A stretch of 64,000 nucleotides of DNA from Bedellia somnulentella (GCA_963576735.1 OY755170.1:14802567-14866566); one strand, 5' to 3'; shown: positions 11,075 to 22,599, counted from the first letter of the stretch. The notes: a model not told the origin generated them from the sequence alone. Numbers and translations are program-made.

Positions 11075-11316
11075 ACATACATATACTCACGGCTGTGAAT
11101 CCCTAAAAGGGGTAGTTAGAGCTAAGGAATTATAAACTCCTCAGCCACTTTTGGAAAGCTGAGTGGGGTAAAGATGGTAAAATAAAGGTTATTGGTGATG
11201 GGTCTCCAACCGCATCGCCCAAAAGTCTCTTAAAACCCCAATACCGTTGGTCGCCTCTTACGTACATCCACCGGCAGAAATGGGGTAGTGCTATTCTAAG
11301 CCGACACTACACTGCA
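11075..11316 (-). mobile_element. SINE-2, near full length
   Basis: On the minus strand it starts TGCAGTGTAGTGTCGGCTTA and ends in the CTAACTACCCC hairpin, GCCGTGAG and a (TATG)n tail. The head matches the 5' end of the RTE LINE at 37560-40964 and the tail matches that LINE's 3' end, with about 150 bp of unrelated body between (GGAGACCCATCACCAATAAC, AAAGTGGCTGAGGAGT). Other copies are at 24237-24465, 17041-17260, 51960-52125 and fragments elsewhere. Confidence 0.75.
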
Positions 11317-11640
11317 ACTAGTTATTAATTAGATGAATATTATATAAATGGTTTTATTAAGACATTTCAATACATAAATAAATTAGCCTGTATGATGTAA
11401 AATTATTTCCCTTATAATGGTAAATTTTTATTTACTGGCAATACTAATATCGATGACAGCGACGCCCTTACCGGCCAAGAAATGTTTGTGGATCTGTAAA
11501 GTGATATTTTATGAAAAAAAAGTAAATAAGAAAAAACTATCTAAAGCTAACATTCGAATACATATCCAAAAAAAACCTAGATAAAAACTAAACCAAAGAA
11601 CATCATATCACTGTCGAATCAGAATATCCGCTGCCCGGAG
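11317..11640. other. AT-rich linker, no gene
   Basis: Contains only the inverted partner of the 8960-9005 word (about 11430-11495). No coding signal. Confidence 0.35.
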
Positions 11641-12470
11641 CTTAAGCTGTTTAAACTACATTCGTGGTCGAAATTTTCTTTTATTAGCCTCCATGACGCT
11701 TTACTTATATTTTTCGTTGTATTCAGATATTTCAAATTTCAAACTACTTAGTCGTTGAGACATACCAATCACGTTTTTTAACGTTTTCGAGTAGTTTCTA
11801 TAAAGACGGTAGTTGGATTTTTTTGTTGGACGGAACAAGAATATATTTTAAGCAGAGTTGGCGTTTTCGTATACAGCTCTTTTTTAATTACTTTTGACAG
11901 CCATTTATTTTTTATTTTAGTTTTGAACCATTTTCACGGTTTTTAGTGGGAAACAAAGCTCAATAAATAATACAATGATATCATGAAATTCTTTAAAACT
12001 TTCGTTGGTGCGATTTGATTCCAGTACTTCACTAAACTTTAATGATGAAATGAATTCCACAAATTTTTGCATATTGATGTCTGAAAGGTCCCTTGTTTTT
12101 TAAACATCCATTTTGGCTTGTCAGATGATGCTTTTAATTCGTATCGCACGTTAAGGTCTGTCCAGTATCATGATCCGATAAAGTTAACACATGTGTATTT
12201 CCTTTTAAATTACTAGCTATTTAATCAATTCAAGATTATTTCCGTGTTGGTTGTGTTATATGGTTGACTAAGTTATAATTGTTCAATAGAGATCCAAGTT
12301 CTTTTGAGTGTTTGTTGTTAGTGAGAATATCAATATTCCAATCTCCGTATACTATTATATTCTTAAAAGATTTATTTTTGGAGAGGTTGTTCATAATTAG
12401 TTCGAACTTGTTGCAAAATATATCTAAGCTAGAAGTAGGAGTACGATAGATGCATATTACAAAAAAAATA
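11641..12470 (-). pseudogene. LINE ORF2 relic: endonuclease and linker
   Basis: On the minus strand, frames around 12230-12465 read ICIYRTPTSSLDIF, then NIIVYGDWNIDILT and LVNHITQPTR. This is the AP-endonuclease signature of a CR1/Jockey-type LINE: YRxP, the GD.N box, and the 'N..Q.v..PTR' segment. From about 12200 down to 11650 the lysine-rich linker typical of the space between endonuclease and RT continues (WNQIAPTK, KWFKTKIKNKWLSKVIKKEL), with several stops and frameshifts. The RT domain is missing. The family-level assignment is uncertain. Confidence 0.6.
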
Positions 12471-12501
12471 TAGTTAGAAATTTCTAACTATAAATCAGCC
12501 A

Positions 12502-12665
12502 ACTCAGCATTGTCGGTAAATTGTATGTAAAGGTATTGATTGAAAGGGTGATGAATGAAACAGATGACTAATTAATTTGATTTAGGAAAGGAATGGGATG
12601 TATATATCAAATCTTCTCTCTAAGCAGCATCACCGAAAAGTACTTAGCCAAAGCCAATTCGAATC
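12502..12665 (+). pseudogene. RTE LINE fragment (reverse transcriptase part)
   Basis: Nucleotide-level match to part of the intact RTE LINE at 37560-40964 (its residues about 603-654): AAATTGTATGTAAAGGTATT..AGGAAAGGAATGGGATG. Codons corresponding to KVLIERVMNETDD and FRKGMGC can be followed despite small deletions. It is truncated at both ends. Confidence 0.7.
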
Positions 12666-13807
12666 GCTCATCAACTATTAGCGACTAAGATAATATTTGC
12701 CAGGATTATAGAAAGTGGCGATGCATAGTCTACCTACCTAAATGGGAACTTACAGCGCGAGTGTGTGTGTATGCATTGAGGTGGATATAGTTTAAAAGTT
12801 AATTTAACGTTAGATGCTTTTGTCAGAAAATAAATGGAATAAAGGGGTTTTACTGGGAGTCTAAGAAGAGACGTTCTGATTCATTTTTTAATAATGCTTA
12901 TACACAGTGGCTTGAAAGAGAAATTGCTATTTCTGTGTAAAGCAGTAGAGCTCGGCCCTGAAAATCTTTCATAGAAAGTTCAGATAGGGCCAGGAGAAGT
13001 AAAATGAAAGAGAGAAAAAATAAAGTTATTCATGACAACCATGACCGTGAAAAAGTTGTTTTTTGCCACAGAAAATAATGCACTTTTAGTGTAAACGTGA
13101 TTCTTAAAACATGGTTTAGCATCTCTCTGCCGTTTCTGTGGAACTTGTTACGGAGTATAAAGATTTTTTTGCTGAAGAGAATAATCCCTGCGTCTCTATT
13201 CTCTTGACGGAGTTTTTGCTTTTCATTTAGCTAATCAAATCAAATTATAATGTCTGTAGGGCAATTCTCGCAAGTTCGATATCATTCCTATCATAGAAAT
13301 TATATCAAGTGTTCAATGTCGTGTGCAAAATATCACAAAGTGAAATATATTTCTGTTGATAGACTTTAGTCTCCCTTACACATTTAAGAATGAAGACCGA
13401 AATCAATGACCCAAGCGAATGAATTAAATAAAAGGCCAGTTTAACTGTCATCTTAGTTATGAAAAGGTCTATATATATTGACAGATATGTTCTGTCAATA
13501 TTTACATATGTTTTGGTTTGTTTAAATTTTCCTTTAACTGGCACATTGCCGGTAACTAGCAAAGTCTGAATTCCCAATTCCAACTAGCGCAGCCGGCAAC
13601 CGGCTCGAGTTTTAGATTTTTTTATAATGCCGCGTTAACATTGATCCAAGTAGACATTATTTACAACTTCTACGATTATGTGATCTTTGATGCATATAAT
13701 ATAATTACCTCAATTTTAATTTTTTGTCTACCTAGTCGGTCCTATATGATATTCAAAAAAAAGTTTTTTTTCAAATAAATGGTTATTTAATTAGCTTAAC
13801 ACACAAT
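12666..13807. other. No gene recognised; one coding-like patch
   Basis: Around 12815-12950 the plus strand reads FYWESKKRRSDSFFNNAYTQ and WLEREIAIS with few stops, which looks like a decayed protein-coding repeat of unknown family. The remainder is AT-rich and featureless, including the 92-codon open frame at 13305-13583. Confidence 0.3.
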
Positions 13808-14801
13808 TTATTCAAAACGATTGCCACTACTTTTCACAAAAGCCTTCAATCTTAGCGGCCAGTCTTCAATAGCAGCATGGCCCATATTCATGTCGATATC
13901 GGTCACTGCTTTAGTCAATGATGACTTTAAGCTGCTAAAATTTTTGTGAGGCTTAAAACAGACCTTCTTCTCCAATTCCTGTTAAATTTTGTAATGTAGT
14001 AGATCGAGGCCAGGGTAAGATGAGGGCCAATCTTGATGCCATAATAGCTCGACGTTCTGGCGCTTAAACCACTCCTGATTTGTTTTGGCCTTATGACGTG
14101 GTGCAGAGTCCTGTTGAAATACAAATAGCCGTCCTCCAAAAAGTTGCCCTGGGGCAGATCTTTTACTATGCGATCTAAAACATTGTCTCCGTACACTTTT
14201 GCACTAGTTTTGATACCTTTTTCACAAAAATCTTCAGTAGGGCCATAGTAGGACACTCGCAACTAAATCATGATTGATGATGAATGATGACCGCGCTGTA
14301 CTCGAGGAATTGCATTTCCAGCGGCCGCAGAGCTGGTAGCGTACACCCTGACATTTTTTTGTTGTATCTCACCCAAATATTTAAAAAAATCTCGTCTGTA
14401 AACAGGATATCGCCCGTGCCTTTTTCTTGCGTACCGCTTATGCAATATTTTGCATTTTTTGGCTCTCATAGCTATCAGACTCGCTTTCAGAATATGTCCA
14501 ATATTTTTTCGGTAAGCTCTTAGTCCCAGGTCTTCATAGAGTACTTTTTTTACTGTACTTCTGGTTAAACCCATCTTCAAAGACAGCAATATCTACTTGC
14601 GGTCGGAATTCTTGTCGCACGCGCCTTGATTGCTTTGATCACCCCTGGAGTCCTAACGGAACTAAGTCTGCCAGTTCTTTTCTCGTCATCGACACTAGAG
14701 GTTTCATTGTACTTCTTGTTAGTACGGTATACGAACCTCATCGTGATTTTTAATTTTCGAAGCAAGTTGAATATCGTTTTTGGTGGACGGCCACAACGAT
14801 G

Positions 14802-14973
14802 TGTGGAAACAGCAAAGATATACTGGCCAGTACACCCTGCTGTGTACCAACTTATAATTTGTATCTATGCTTAACTCGAAAAACATTTACACTCCGCGAT
14901 GTAGGAATATGAGTGAGACGCTGCTATGTGCGTTTGAGTCCGCAGTAGTGTGCGCTCTAACATGACTCCCACA
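14802..14973 (-). repeat. LTR of the TRIM (3' LTR on the minus strand)
   Basis: Begins TGTGGAAACAGC and ends CTCCCACA on the plus strand. It contains ATTATAAGTTGG on the minus strand, a possible TATA-like element. Confidence 0.8.
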
Positions 14974-15184
14974 GTACTCCCCTCCTAGTCGATACGACGA
15001 TATCAAAGCTAGGAGATACCTATTACCAATTACCTAATTCAGTGTAAGCAGTGAGGCCGGTGATTGCATGCCTGTAGATGCTCTGCTGAATGAATGGTGT
15101 GGTGAGGTAGCGAGGAATAGAAGTTGCGGGTAGATCGAGAAATGTAGTAGAAAGAAGCGTATGTTCTTATCGAGGGGTCACCAC

Positions 15185-15356
15185 TGTGGAAACAGCAAAG
15201 ATATACTGGCCAGTACACCCTGCTGTGTACCAACTTATAATTTGTATCTATGCTTAACTCGAAAAACATTTACACTCCGCGATGTAGGAATATGAGTGAG
15301 ACGCTGCTATGTGCGTTTGAGTCCGCAGTAGTGCGCGCTCTAACATGACTCCCACA
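15185..15356 (-). repeat. LTR of the TRIM (5' LTR on the minus strand)
   Basis: Near-identical to 14802-14973: GTGTGCGC in the first copy is GTGCGCGC in this one. High LTR identity means a fairly recent insertion. Confidence 0.8.
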
Positions 15357-15460
15357 GATGCAATGCAATTACTGTTACTCAGTTCTCTTTGAAGGTCTAC
15401 ACCGTCGTAAAAAAAATAATGAATTAAATTGTGATTTAGCAGATTTTTAAAATACATTCT

Positions 15461-16699
15461 GTGTACTAAGTATCGGGAATTTGTCAATAAAACAAAAAAT
15501 ACAAATTATTCATCTAAATTTATTTTATCGCCTTCAAAGTATCCCCCCGCCCAGGCCAGGCCCCATCGCTTGCAATACAACATCTCCACCGCTTCATCCA
15601 GTCTTCCATACATTTTTCATAGGCTATTTGCGGTATGGCCTTAAGCTCATTCAGCGAATTTTCTTTTATGGCTTCTATCGACTCAAAACGTTTTCCTCGA
15701 AGTGGTAGTTTTAACTTGGGAAATAAAAAAACGCCAGACGGAGCCATATCAGGTGAATACGGTGCTTGGTCGAGAACTTTTGTTGAATTTTTCGCTAAAA
15801 ACTCTTTCACTATAATGGCTGTGTGTGATGGTGCATTATCATGGTGCAGCATCCAGGAGTTGTGTTGCCACAAATCTGGACGTTTTCGGCGGATACTCTC
15901 ACGCAAACGCTTCATGACGCCTAAATAATTTTCTTTGCCGCGGTTTTTTGGGTTTCGGCTCGTTTTCGAGACGCCATTCAGAAGACTGTTGGCTTGTTTG
16001 CATGTCGTACTCATAAACCTATGTCTCGTCGCCAGTTATTATACGTTCCATAAAGGTCGGATCCATAGAAGCTCGGGAAACCATGTCTTCAGCGACATGC
16101 TTTCGCTGCGCTTTTTGAACAAAATTGAGCTCTTTTGGAACTAGTCCAGCGGCGACGCGTTTCATGCCTAAAATGTCATGAGAATGTTGTGGACGGACTT
16201 AAAAGATATGTTCACCTCACAAGCCAACTCTCTCAGACTCATACGTCGATTTTCGAGCACTAGCTTCTTGATTCTGTCGATGTTTTCTTTGGTCGTGGCG
16301 GTTGAAGGTCTACCAAAACGAGGCAAATCTACTACTACTTCTCGGCCTTCTTTAAAAGCCTTAAATACCATTCATAACCCCTTGTTTTCGATATACACGA
16401 TTCGCCGTAGGTATTTCGCAACATTTTTAGTGATTCGCCACATGCAATATCATTCGAAACACAAAATTTAAGGTACACTCTTTGTTCAACAATATTTTCC
16501 ATTGTAAAAATCGCCGAGGACTCAATCTATATGATATATATGACTAACAAAAAATGTAGTTTAAAACAAATTAAATGACAGATCCCGCTCAAATTTTGCG
16601 CGCTAAATAAGTACAGTGCTACCAACATGCAGTAAAAAAATTTGAACGACCTCTTTTACGCGGGTCTTTTTATTTACATATTCCCGATACTTTTTACAC
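15461..16699 (-). mobile_element. Mariner element, decayed
   Basis: Imperfect inverted ends (GTGTACTAAGTATCGGGAAT at the left, its counterpart GTGTAAAAAGTATCGGGAAT on the other strand at the right) enclose about 1.24 kb, a normal mariner size. The coding relic occupies 15520-16502. Confidence 0.75.
15520..16502 (-). pseudogene. Mariner transposase pseudogene
   Basis: Starts at an ATG (16500-16502) reading MENIVEQRVYLKFCVSNDIA, typical of mariner N-termini, and ends in a mariner-like C-terminal Trp-rich segment (KCMEDWMKRWRCCI). The first catalytic block is ITGDET followed by a stop where Trp is usual; the second is HHDNAPSH; the third reads YSPDMAPSGVFLFP, with Gly where the third catalytic Asp normally stands (usually ..CDFFLFP). 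Several further stops and frameshifts lie between 16030 and 16370. The element cannot make an active transposase. Confidence 0.75.
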
Positions 16700-17040
16700 A
16701 GAGTAGTAAATAGGCAGTGACAGTATTTAAGAATCGACTAGGTATATTCAAACAAAATTTGAAAACAAAATGGCTACCGTTCGCGCGACATCTTCAAATA
16801 TCGACTGATCGTGACCACTCGATATCATCCTTTGATATATATCATCATATCGACTGGTTTTCAATAGAAAAACATCGATCGGATGAAGTGGGAATAGTTT
16901 AAGACAATCGATCGCAAAATATCACAAAAGTGATAAATATCGAAAGTGATATAATATCTAGCGTGCAAGAATAGCCCCCCTGGTCCATTTATAAAATAAG
17001 AAAGAAAACTGCCTACAAAATCGCATGATTTTTCAAATAG
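16700..17040. other. ATCGAT-rich linker, no gene
   Basis: Dense in TATCGA/ATCGAT words between 16795 and 16960, as in subterminal zones of hAT MITEs, but I cannot find matching ends. Confidence 0.3.
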
Positions 17041-17260
17041 ACATACATATATTCACGGCCTAAAAGGGGTAGCCAGAGCTTCAGAACACAAAATTTCTCA
17101 GCCACTTGTGGAAGTTAAGTGAGGAAAAGATAGTAAAACAAAAGGTTCTTGGTGATGAGACTCTAACGGCATCGCCCAAAAATCACTTAAAAAGCCCCAA
17201 TACCCTCAGTAGCTTCTTACGAACACTCGTGGGCTGTAATGGGGTACCTAGTGCTCATAG
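17041..17260 (-). repeat. SINE-2, diverged copy
   Basis: Starts at the left with ACATACATATATTCACGGCC (tail), carries the AGCCACTTGTGG and GGTGATGAGACTC body words and stops near the CCCCATTAC part of the head, so the 5' end is lost or degraded. Confidence 0.65.
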
Positions 17261-17777
17261 ATGTACTAAAAACGTTAGGTAGGTTATTTACGAGGAGCCG
17301 ACGCTTGCGAGTGGCACGGATTGCGGTTGCGGCGGATGTACGCACACCACTAGAAATATATCCAAACAACACATTAAGAAATACGTTTAAAATGTAGGTG
17401 AGATAGCACATCAAGCAAGCGCTAAAAAGAGATAAACATTTTCTCTGTACCGACGTGAAATATGACACTAAGATGACGATCTATACACACGATACACCTA
17501 ATTTATTAAAAATTATAATTGAAACGTTGTAAATTTATAATACTTACGAATGATAAGTAATCACATCATTTTAGTAGTTATTCTACTATAGTTTGTGCAA
17601 AATCTCATCATACACGACGGCATTCTCGGTTATTTTGTTAAACAAACACCAAAACAGGTGTAAGATAGCATCGGCAGCTTGTTTGCGACTGAAGTCAGAT
17701 GAGCCATTTAGCCTGTTTTTTAAGTGCCACTTATGATCGCGCATAACTTATCTACGGTTTTTTATTAGCACATCTAT
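17261..17777. other. No gene recognised
   Basis: A somewhat GC-richer patch at 17285-17360 gives an 83-codon minus-strand open frame without domain similarity. The rest is AT-rich. Confidence 0.3.
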
Positions 17778-17810
17778 GGGTAGTGCTATTCTAAGCCGAC
17801 ACTACACAGC
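17778..17810 (-). repeat. SINE-2/RTE 5'-end fragment
   Basis: Only the 33-bp head (GTGTAGTGTCGGCTTAGAAT on the minus strand) remains. Confidence 0.5.
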
Positions 17811-17869
17811 TTTTAAGATAGAGACATACACATTATTGAAATAACAATAATCGATAAGTATGGGAAATA

Positions 17870-19340
17870 TGATACACTTTGTCCCCCCGACTCGCCCGTG
17901 CTGAAAGCCTCAGTGCGCATGTACGGCTGCGGCGGGATATCAATAATTACACTGGATGTACCTCTTTTGTTTGTTGTGACGCAGTTCTCACTACTGATAG
18001 CAACATCTTAGAGAACACTCACAAAATTACCGTGATTGAAAAGTGCTTTAAATCTGGATTGCAGTGATAACAAAAAGATTGGAATTGAATCAACAGTTTG
18101 AAAAGTAAATTAAACTCAGTGCGGCCGCATCAAACCAGCCAAACCATGTCACAAAATAACGAGAGAATCCTCCAAGCGCTTACAGTCGTACTAAATAGAA
18201 AACTTACAGAAATTAAAACAGAACTGCTGCTAATGCATGTAGAAATAAAAAAAGAACTTCATTTAATTAATCAAGAGCAACTAAGTCTAAAAAATGAAAT
18301 TAAAATACTGGACTTAAAAGTAAAAGAGCTCCAATCTGAAAAGTTTTAAGAACTAAATTCTACAAAATCTAAAGGAATCATTGCATGTACAACCTAATTC
18401 ACAAAATAAAGTATGTGAAGCCGAGAACTCCATAAAATTTCTTGTTTTTGGAGTGCCTGAATATCGGAATGAAACTGAAAAACAATTAAGAAATATATCA
18501 TTCCTATAATCAACAATACCCTACAGATGGATTTGGAAAGCCATGTCGAAGAAATAAGAAGAATAGTTGAACCGAGATGGAATCAGCAGCAACGCCCATC
18601 AGTTATTGACCTTTCAAGTAAACGTATGACGCGACATATGTGTCAAATCAAAGCTCATTTCTGTAACGCTTATATCTCCATCTCGGAAGTTTTCGATAAC
18701 AACATGCTACAAAAGAAGAAAACTGCGAGAAGAAATGTTTTATTGCAGTTATTTGAAATAGCACCATTTACGTAAACGATGTAGAAATTTCCCCATCGAA
18801 ATATCAGAAAAATAGCTTTAACCAGTCTACCCCATCAACCATTCACCAATTCACAACGATAGTATGGGCTCAACTACATCCAACAAAGGACAACAGCGGG
18901 CGGCGACAACAGCGGTAGTGGCGGTGGCAGCGGGTTCATCTACTACATCAGAACATAAATTTCATTCCTATTAAGTCAATTAACCTGCACATATTGTATC
19001 GGAATATGCAATGTCTACACAACAAGAAATATCTTCTCAATATTTTTATAAACCAAGTTAAAGAAAAAAACAATTTAATCTGCGTATCAGAGACATGGTT
19101 ATCAAAAGCCAAAGTAAAATTGGTAAATATAAATATTTATATTGTTGCGACCTCATTTTGTGGTTGTGGAATTTCCATTTTAACTAATGTCAACATAAAA
19201 TATTTACCTTTAATTAATGTATCTGGAATGTCCGTAGAATATAATAATAAAAATGTTTATTTACTGTTAGGCCTAATATTTATAACTAAGATAAATACTA
19301 AATACAATTTCAACAAATACAGGCTTTTAATACGTTGAAA
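17870..19340 (+). pseudogene. LINE relic: ORF1 coiled coil and start of ORF2
   Basis: The plus strand shows a short ORF (ATG at 18146, stop near 18349) whose product is a Lys/Glu/Leu coiled coil (KTELLLMHVEIKKEL, LSLKNEIKILDLKVKELQ), like ORF1 of CR1/Jockey-type LINEs. After a frayed spacer, 18994-19338 reads RNMQCLHNKKYLLN, NNLICVSETWLSK and then loses similarity; this is the opening of an AP-endonuclease domain. Stops separate all parts, so it is dead. It is followed by an unrelated RTE fragment at 19513. Confidence 0.55.
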
Positions 19341-19512
19341 TGACCATTGACGCCATAAATGGACTTCATAATATGTATGTAAGAAGTATGCGCCATAAAT
19401 GATACAGAAACGAACAGAATCATTGTAAATTTGTACTTGAACGGAAAGGAAAAAGAATTATTCTACAGTCAATTAATAAAATATTCAAATATATATGTAG
19501 AAAATATAACAA

Positions 19513-19710
19513 AAGATGGAAGGTAATGTTTTGGCCCAAATAGAAAGTTAGCTCAAAAAGGCAGGCATTTAAAGTATGAAGAATAAAATTGCATGTATGA
19601 TTATATTTATGGATGTGAACGAAAGTAGAGGTTTGCCAGGATCGTACAAGTTGGCGATTGCTAGTCTCTGTCTACTTCAATGGGAAATAATGCGTGAAAA
19701 TATGCATGTT
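19513..19710 (+). pseudogene. RTE LINE 3'-end fragment
   Basis: Matches the last ~60 codons and tail of the intact RTE at 37560-40964: codons for MEGNV, KNKIACM and FMDVNESRG are recognisable, and the terminal hairpin/tail survives as CTTCAATGGGAAATAATGCG and TGAAAATATGCATG. Confidence 0.65.
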
Positions 19711-20067
19711 TTTTTAAAAAAAGATCAACTTTTTGGGATTAATATCAAGCAATTAAATACCTTAGTCGAATCATGGCTAATAGTTCGACTTGCATTAAAC
19801 TTTTATTCATATTTTTTCGCATAGCATACACAACAGTACAGTTAAAGATTTAGGTTTAGGTTTCAGACCACAGCGCTGTGATTATAAACCTAAATGGTAA
19901 ACAATAACCACTCTTATTCGGAAAGTTAACTAAAGAATATTTAATAATAAAAACACATAAAACAGTATATGTGTGCTCCGAAGGGAAGGCGTATGATAGG
20001 ATGGTAAGAAAGTATTTTTGGGGCTTGTTATCCAAATTTCGTTTGGCGAGTCAACTACTATATATAT

Positions 20068-21562
20068 ATACTAGCTTTTTGCCCCGCGACTTCGTCCGCG
20101 TGGACTTCATTTTTTGCATCCAGTTTACATAATACCAAAATACCGAAACACTGTCTCAACTTCTGTTTTTTATATTTATAATCCCGCGGGCGTTGTAAAT
20201 GACATAAAGGACATTGAGGCTTTTTAAGTGATTGTTGGGCGATGCAGTTTGTGACCCATCACTAACAACCTTTATTAACCTATCTTTTATCAATATATTT
20301 CCAAAATTGGATGAAGAATTAGTATCTCCGAAGCTATGGCCACCCTTTTATGGAATTTATGGTTGTTAGCATATATTCATGAATGATTGATAGTTGGATT
20401 TCATAAATTCAATCGCACCAAGTTTTATTATAAAATGTAAAAAAACTCTATATTAACTTTCATTTGCTATATCAACCCGTTAGGGGATGAGTTCCAAAAA
20501 TTCCTTTTTAATTGTTCATAAGAATCATGAAACAAATATACCAAGTTTTTATGTTCAGAAATGAGAATATCTCTAGTAAGTACAGATACGGATAGTAGTT
20601 TGGCGCTGCGGCGACGGCCCGGTGCTGCCCCCTACACTGACCGTTGGTGATAGTGGGAGAGCTTGCAGCGATTGCTCGGCAATATAGGGATGATTAGTGG
20701 TGGATCTCCTTCCAAAATAATCGCTAAATTGAAGGGATAGTGCTTGTTATTATTATATATAGTGTTATTTTAAGCTGACAAAATTTTTTTTTACAAAAAG
20801 CTTGAATTACCTGAGATACGAACCCGGGACGATTGATTCATAATAGTTCTAATTAAATATTCATAGTAGTTAGTTATACCGCTACGCCACGGAGACGTTA
20901 CCGGGGCGGTGTCAAATTTTTATTACGCTTTATTTCACATTAGTCTTACTATTGATAAACAAATTTGTCATTTAAATTGATGAAACCCCTTCATCTTTCC
21001 AAAATGAACATTAACAAAGTGTCTGATGTGAATTCCATCGATGATAAAAATAATCGCTGCAATATTTTGAGCCATATATGAGTTAAGGTTTTTTGATGTT
21101 CCTATGAGAACTCTTGCGGATTCCTTAGTTTCAAGGAATCGTCGTCGTTTCATTTAGTTTCTATATTTACATGTTAATATTCGTTTGCAATATAAGTAGA
21201 TGTAAAAAAAAATGTATACGATAAAAAAATAGTACATCATGGCTCGGGAGTTCCTTATTTTCGGGGATGCATTACCGTACCATTAAGCTTCTAAATTTTG
21301 ATTTTTATATTAGTTTACAATATTTTACGTTGTTTTAAACGATACTCAGCGCCATCTCCAATGCATTTAGTAAGCAAACAATATTTTTGATTTCCCGTGG
21401 GAACATATTTTTTCCGGGATAAAAAGTACCCTATTATTTAATTTAGACTTCTAACTACACGTCTGAAAAATTTCAAAGCAATCGGTTCAGTATTTACGGC
21501 GTGAAAGCGGAACAAACAAACAAACAAACTCACTTTCCCATTTATAATATTAGTATGGATAT
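20068..21562 (+). mobile_element. Dispersed CTAGCTTTTTGCCCC repeat inserted in the RTE relic
   Basis: It begins CTAGCTTTTTGCCCCGCGAC and ends TTATAATATTAGTATGGATA, ends seen in many lepidopteran interspersed repeats. No ORF of note lies inside. About 20195-20290 holds an internal fragment of SINE-2 (GGCGATGCAG..CACTAACAACCTTTATT) and 20805-20898 a tRNA-like stretch. The class of the repeat is not certain to me. Confidence 0.5.
20805..20898 (-). repeat. tRNA-like sequence inside the repeat
   Basis: On the minus strand GTCTCCGTGGCGTAGCGGTA at the 5' side and GGTTCGTATCTCAGGTAAT at the 3' side look like A- and B-box regions about 45 bp apart, as in a tRNA with a long insert or a SINE head. No convincing anticodon stem can be folded, so I do not call a tRNA gene. 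Confidence 0.4.
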
Positions 21563-22397
21563 GTTGGATGTAGTTGAGCCCATACAACAAATGCATTAGT
21601 ATCACTCTATGAGGATTCTACTTCATGTGAAAGAGTAAACGGGGCCAACACTGACTGGTTTGGTATTTCTAGGGTTGTCCAATAGGGATGTGAAGCTTCT
21701 CCGTGACTCTTCAATTTGTTCATGGATGACTGTCGACAGAGTTGGTGTAAGTTATTATTGACTAAGAATGGGTGGATTAATTATTATTGGATGCCTCTTG
21801 CTCGCTGACCATCAAGTGCTACTTGCATCATCAGTGGAAAAGTTGCAAGAGGTGATGAATATTACATGTGAGTTTTTTGTAAGTAAAGGAATGAGGGTGA
21901 ATTTGGATAAAACTTGAACCATGGTTTTTGAGAAACAAGAAGATGCAATTGACAGAAAGCGTGATTGCAATTGATATTAAACCTTTATAAGGCAAGGTAT
22001 GATCAAAAATTCATTGTATTTCACTTCTATTTGAAGTTAGGTAAGGTTGAAATTATGGTGGTTGCTATATGGCCGCTGCTTTATAAAGGGTTAAGAAAGT
22101 GGAGCAAGTGAAGGAGTTATATATCTGGAAATGTTGTTAACTAGGGATGGAAAGTGTGATGAAGATAGATTTGACTATTGTGGTAGCAAAACAATGAAGA
22201 AACAGAAAACAATGCAATAGAGTCGTATTATCATTGAAGTTTGACGTTTTCGGATTCATCTAATACATCAGGTTATGAAGACGCGGAACTATCGGAAATG
22301 CATCCTTAAAGACGGTACTAAAGACATGTGGCCGTCCCGGAGAGTCACTTAGGCTGTTGTTGTTTTCGGTTGTTCGGCGGTTGCTAACACTGAGAAC

Positions 22398-22589
22398 TTG
22401 TATAGACACAACCAAGCAACCATAATTCTACATCAAGGTCTCGCTCTAAAGTACGGACTCTTGCGAATAAGCCGAATCGTGGTATGGGACCAGTCGCAGT
22501 CGAAGATATTTCTAGTTGATGTCACTATCCCGCATGACAAGGGTCTCGTGAAGGCCGAAACCGAGAAGCGTCACCAAATCTCAATCTGA
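22398..22589 (+). pseudogene. LINE C-terminal fragment (restriction-like domain pattern)
   Basis: The frame reads YRHNQATIILHQGLALKYGL and later FLVDVTIPHDKGLVKAETEK. The combination 'aLKYGLL...WD....(i)vDvtiPhD.nLvkAE.EK' is familiar from the C-terminal region of certain arthropod non-LTR retrotransposons, where it resembles a PD-(D/E)XK nuclease pattern. The middle 'KPDI' segment is deleted here. The element class is uncertain. Confidence 0.45.
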
Positions 22590-22599
22590 CTTACTAGAT

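Larger units (their letters stand above)
14802..15356 (-). mobile_element. TRIM-like mini LTR retrotransposon with TSD
   Basis: Two direct repeats of 172 bp, each starting TGTGG and ending CCACA, lie at 14802-14973 and 15185-15356 and differ at about one position. The internal part is only 211 bp with no ORF. On the minus strand the sequence after the 5' LTR is G-TGGTGACCCCTC, a good tRNA primer-binding site, and before the 3' LTR is a purine-rich tract (AGGAGGGGAG). GATG flanks the unit at 14798-14801 and 15357-15360. This is the layout of a terminal-repeat retrotransposon in miniature, mobilised in trans. Confidence 0.8.
13808..15460 (-). pseudogene. Tc1/mariner-superfamily transposase relic, split by a TRIM
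   Basis: Minus-strand pieces can be followed from N to C: a helix-turn-helix-like part (14765-14577), KKVLYEDLGLRAYRK (14263-14589), ..VQRGHHSSSIM, then FCEKGIKTSAKVYGDNVL (13927-14262), a core around 14100 and a C-terminal ..LRLKAFVKSSGNRFE ending in TAA at 13808-13810. The order and wording resemble insect mariner-like transposases with a late third Asp (maT type), but frameshifts and stops break every block. A 555-bp LTR element at 14802-15356 interrupts the N-terminal region. Confidence 0.6.
19955..22190 (+). pseudogene. RTE LINE RT fragment, interrupted
   Basis: Two parts of one degenerate RTE copy: 19955-20065 (GKAYDRMVRKYFW, equivalent to EKAYDRVVRKYLW in the intact element) and about 21588-22190 (LVSLYEDSTSCE.., GCEASP-like and LADHQVLLASSVEKLQE segments, ending in ..MLLTRDGKCDED). 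The YADD box has become LADH. A 1.5-kb repeat at about 20068-21562 separates them. A further ~90-bp insertion lies near 22000-22090. Confidence 0.65.

Noticed and set aside
20805..20898. tRNA gene on the minus strand
   Set aside because: A- and B-box-like words are present but no anticodon arm folds, and it sits within a dispersed repeat.
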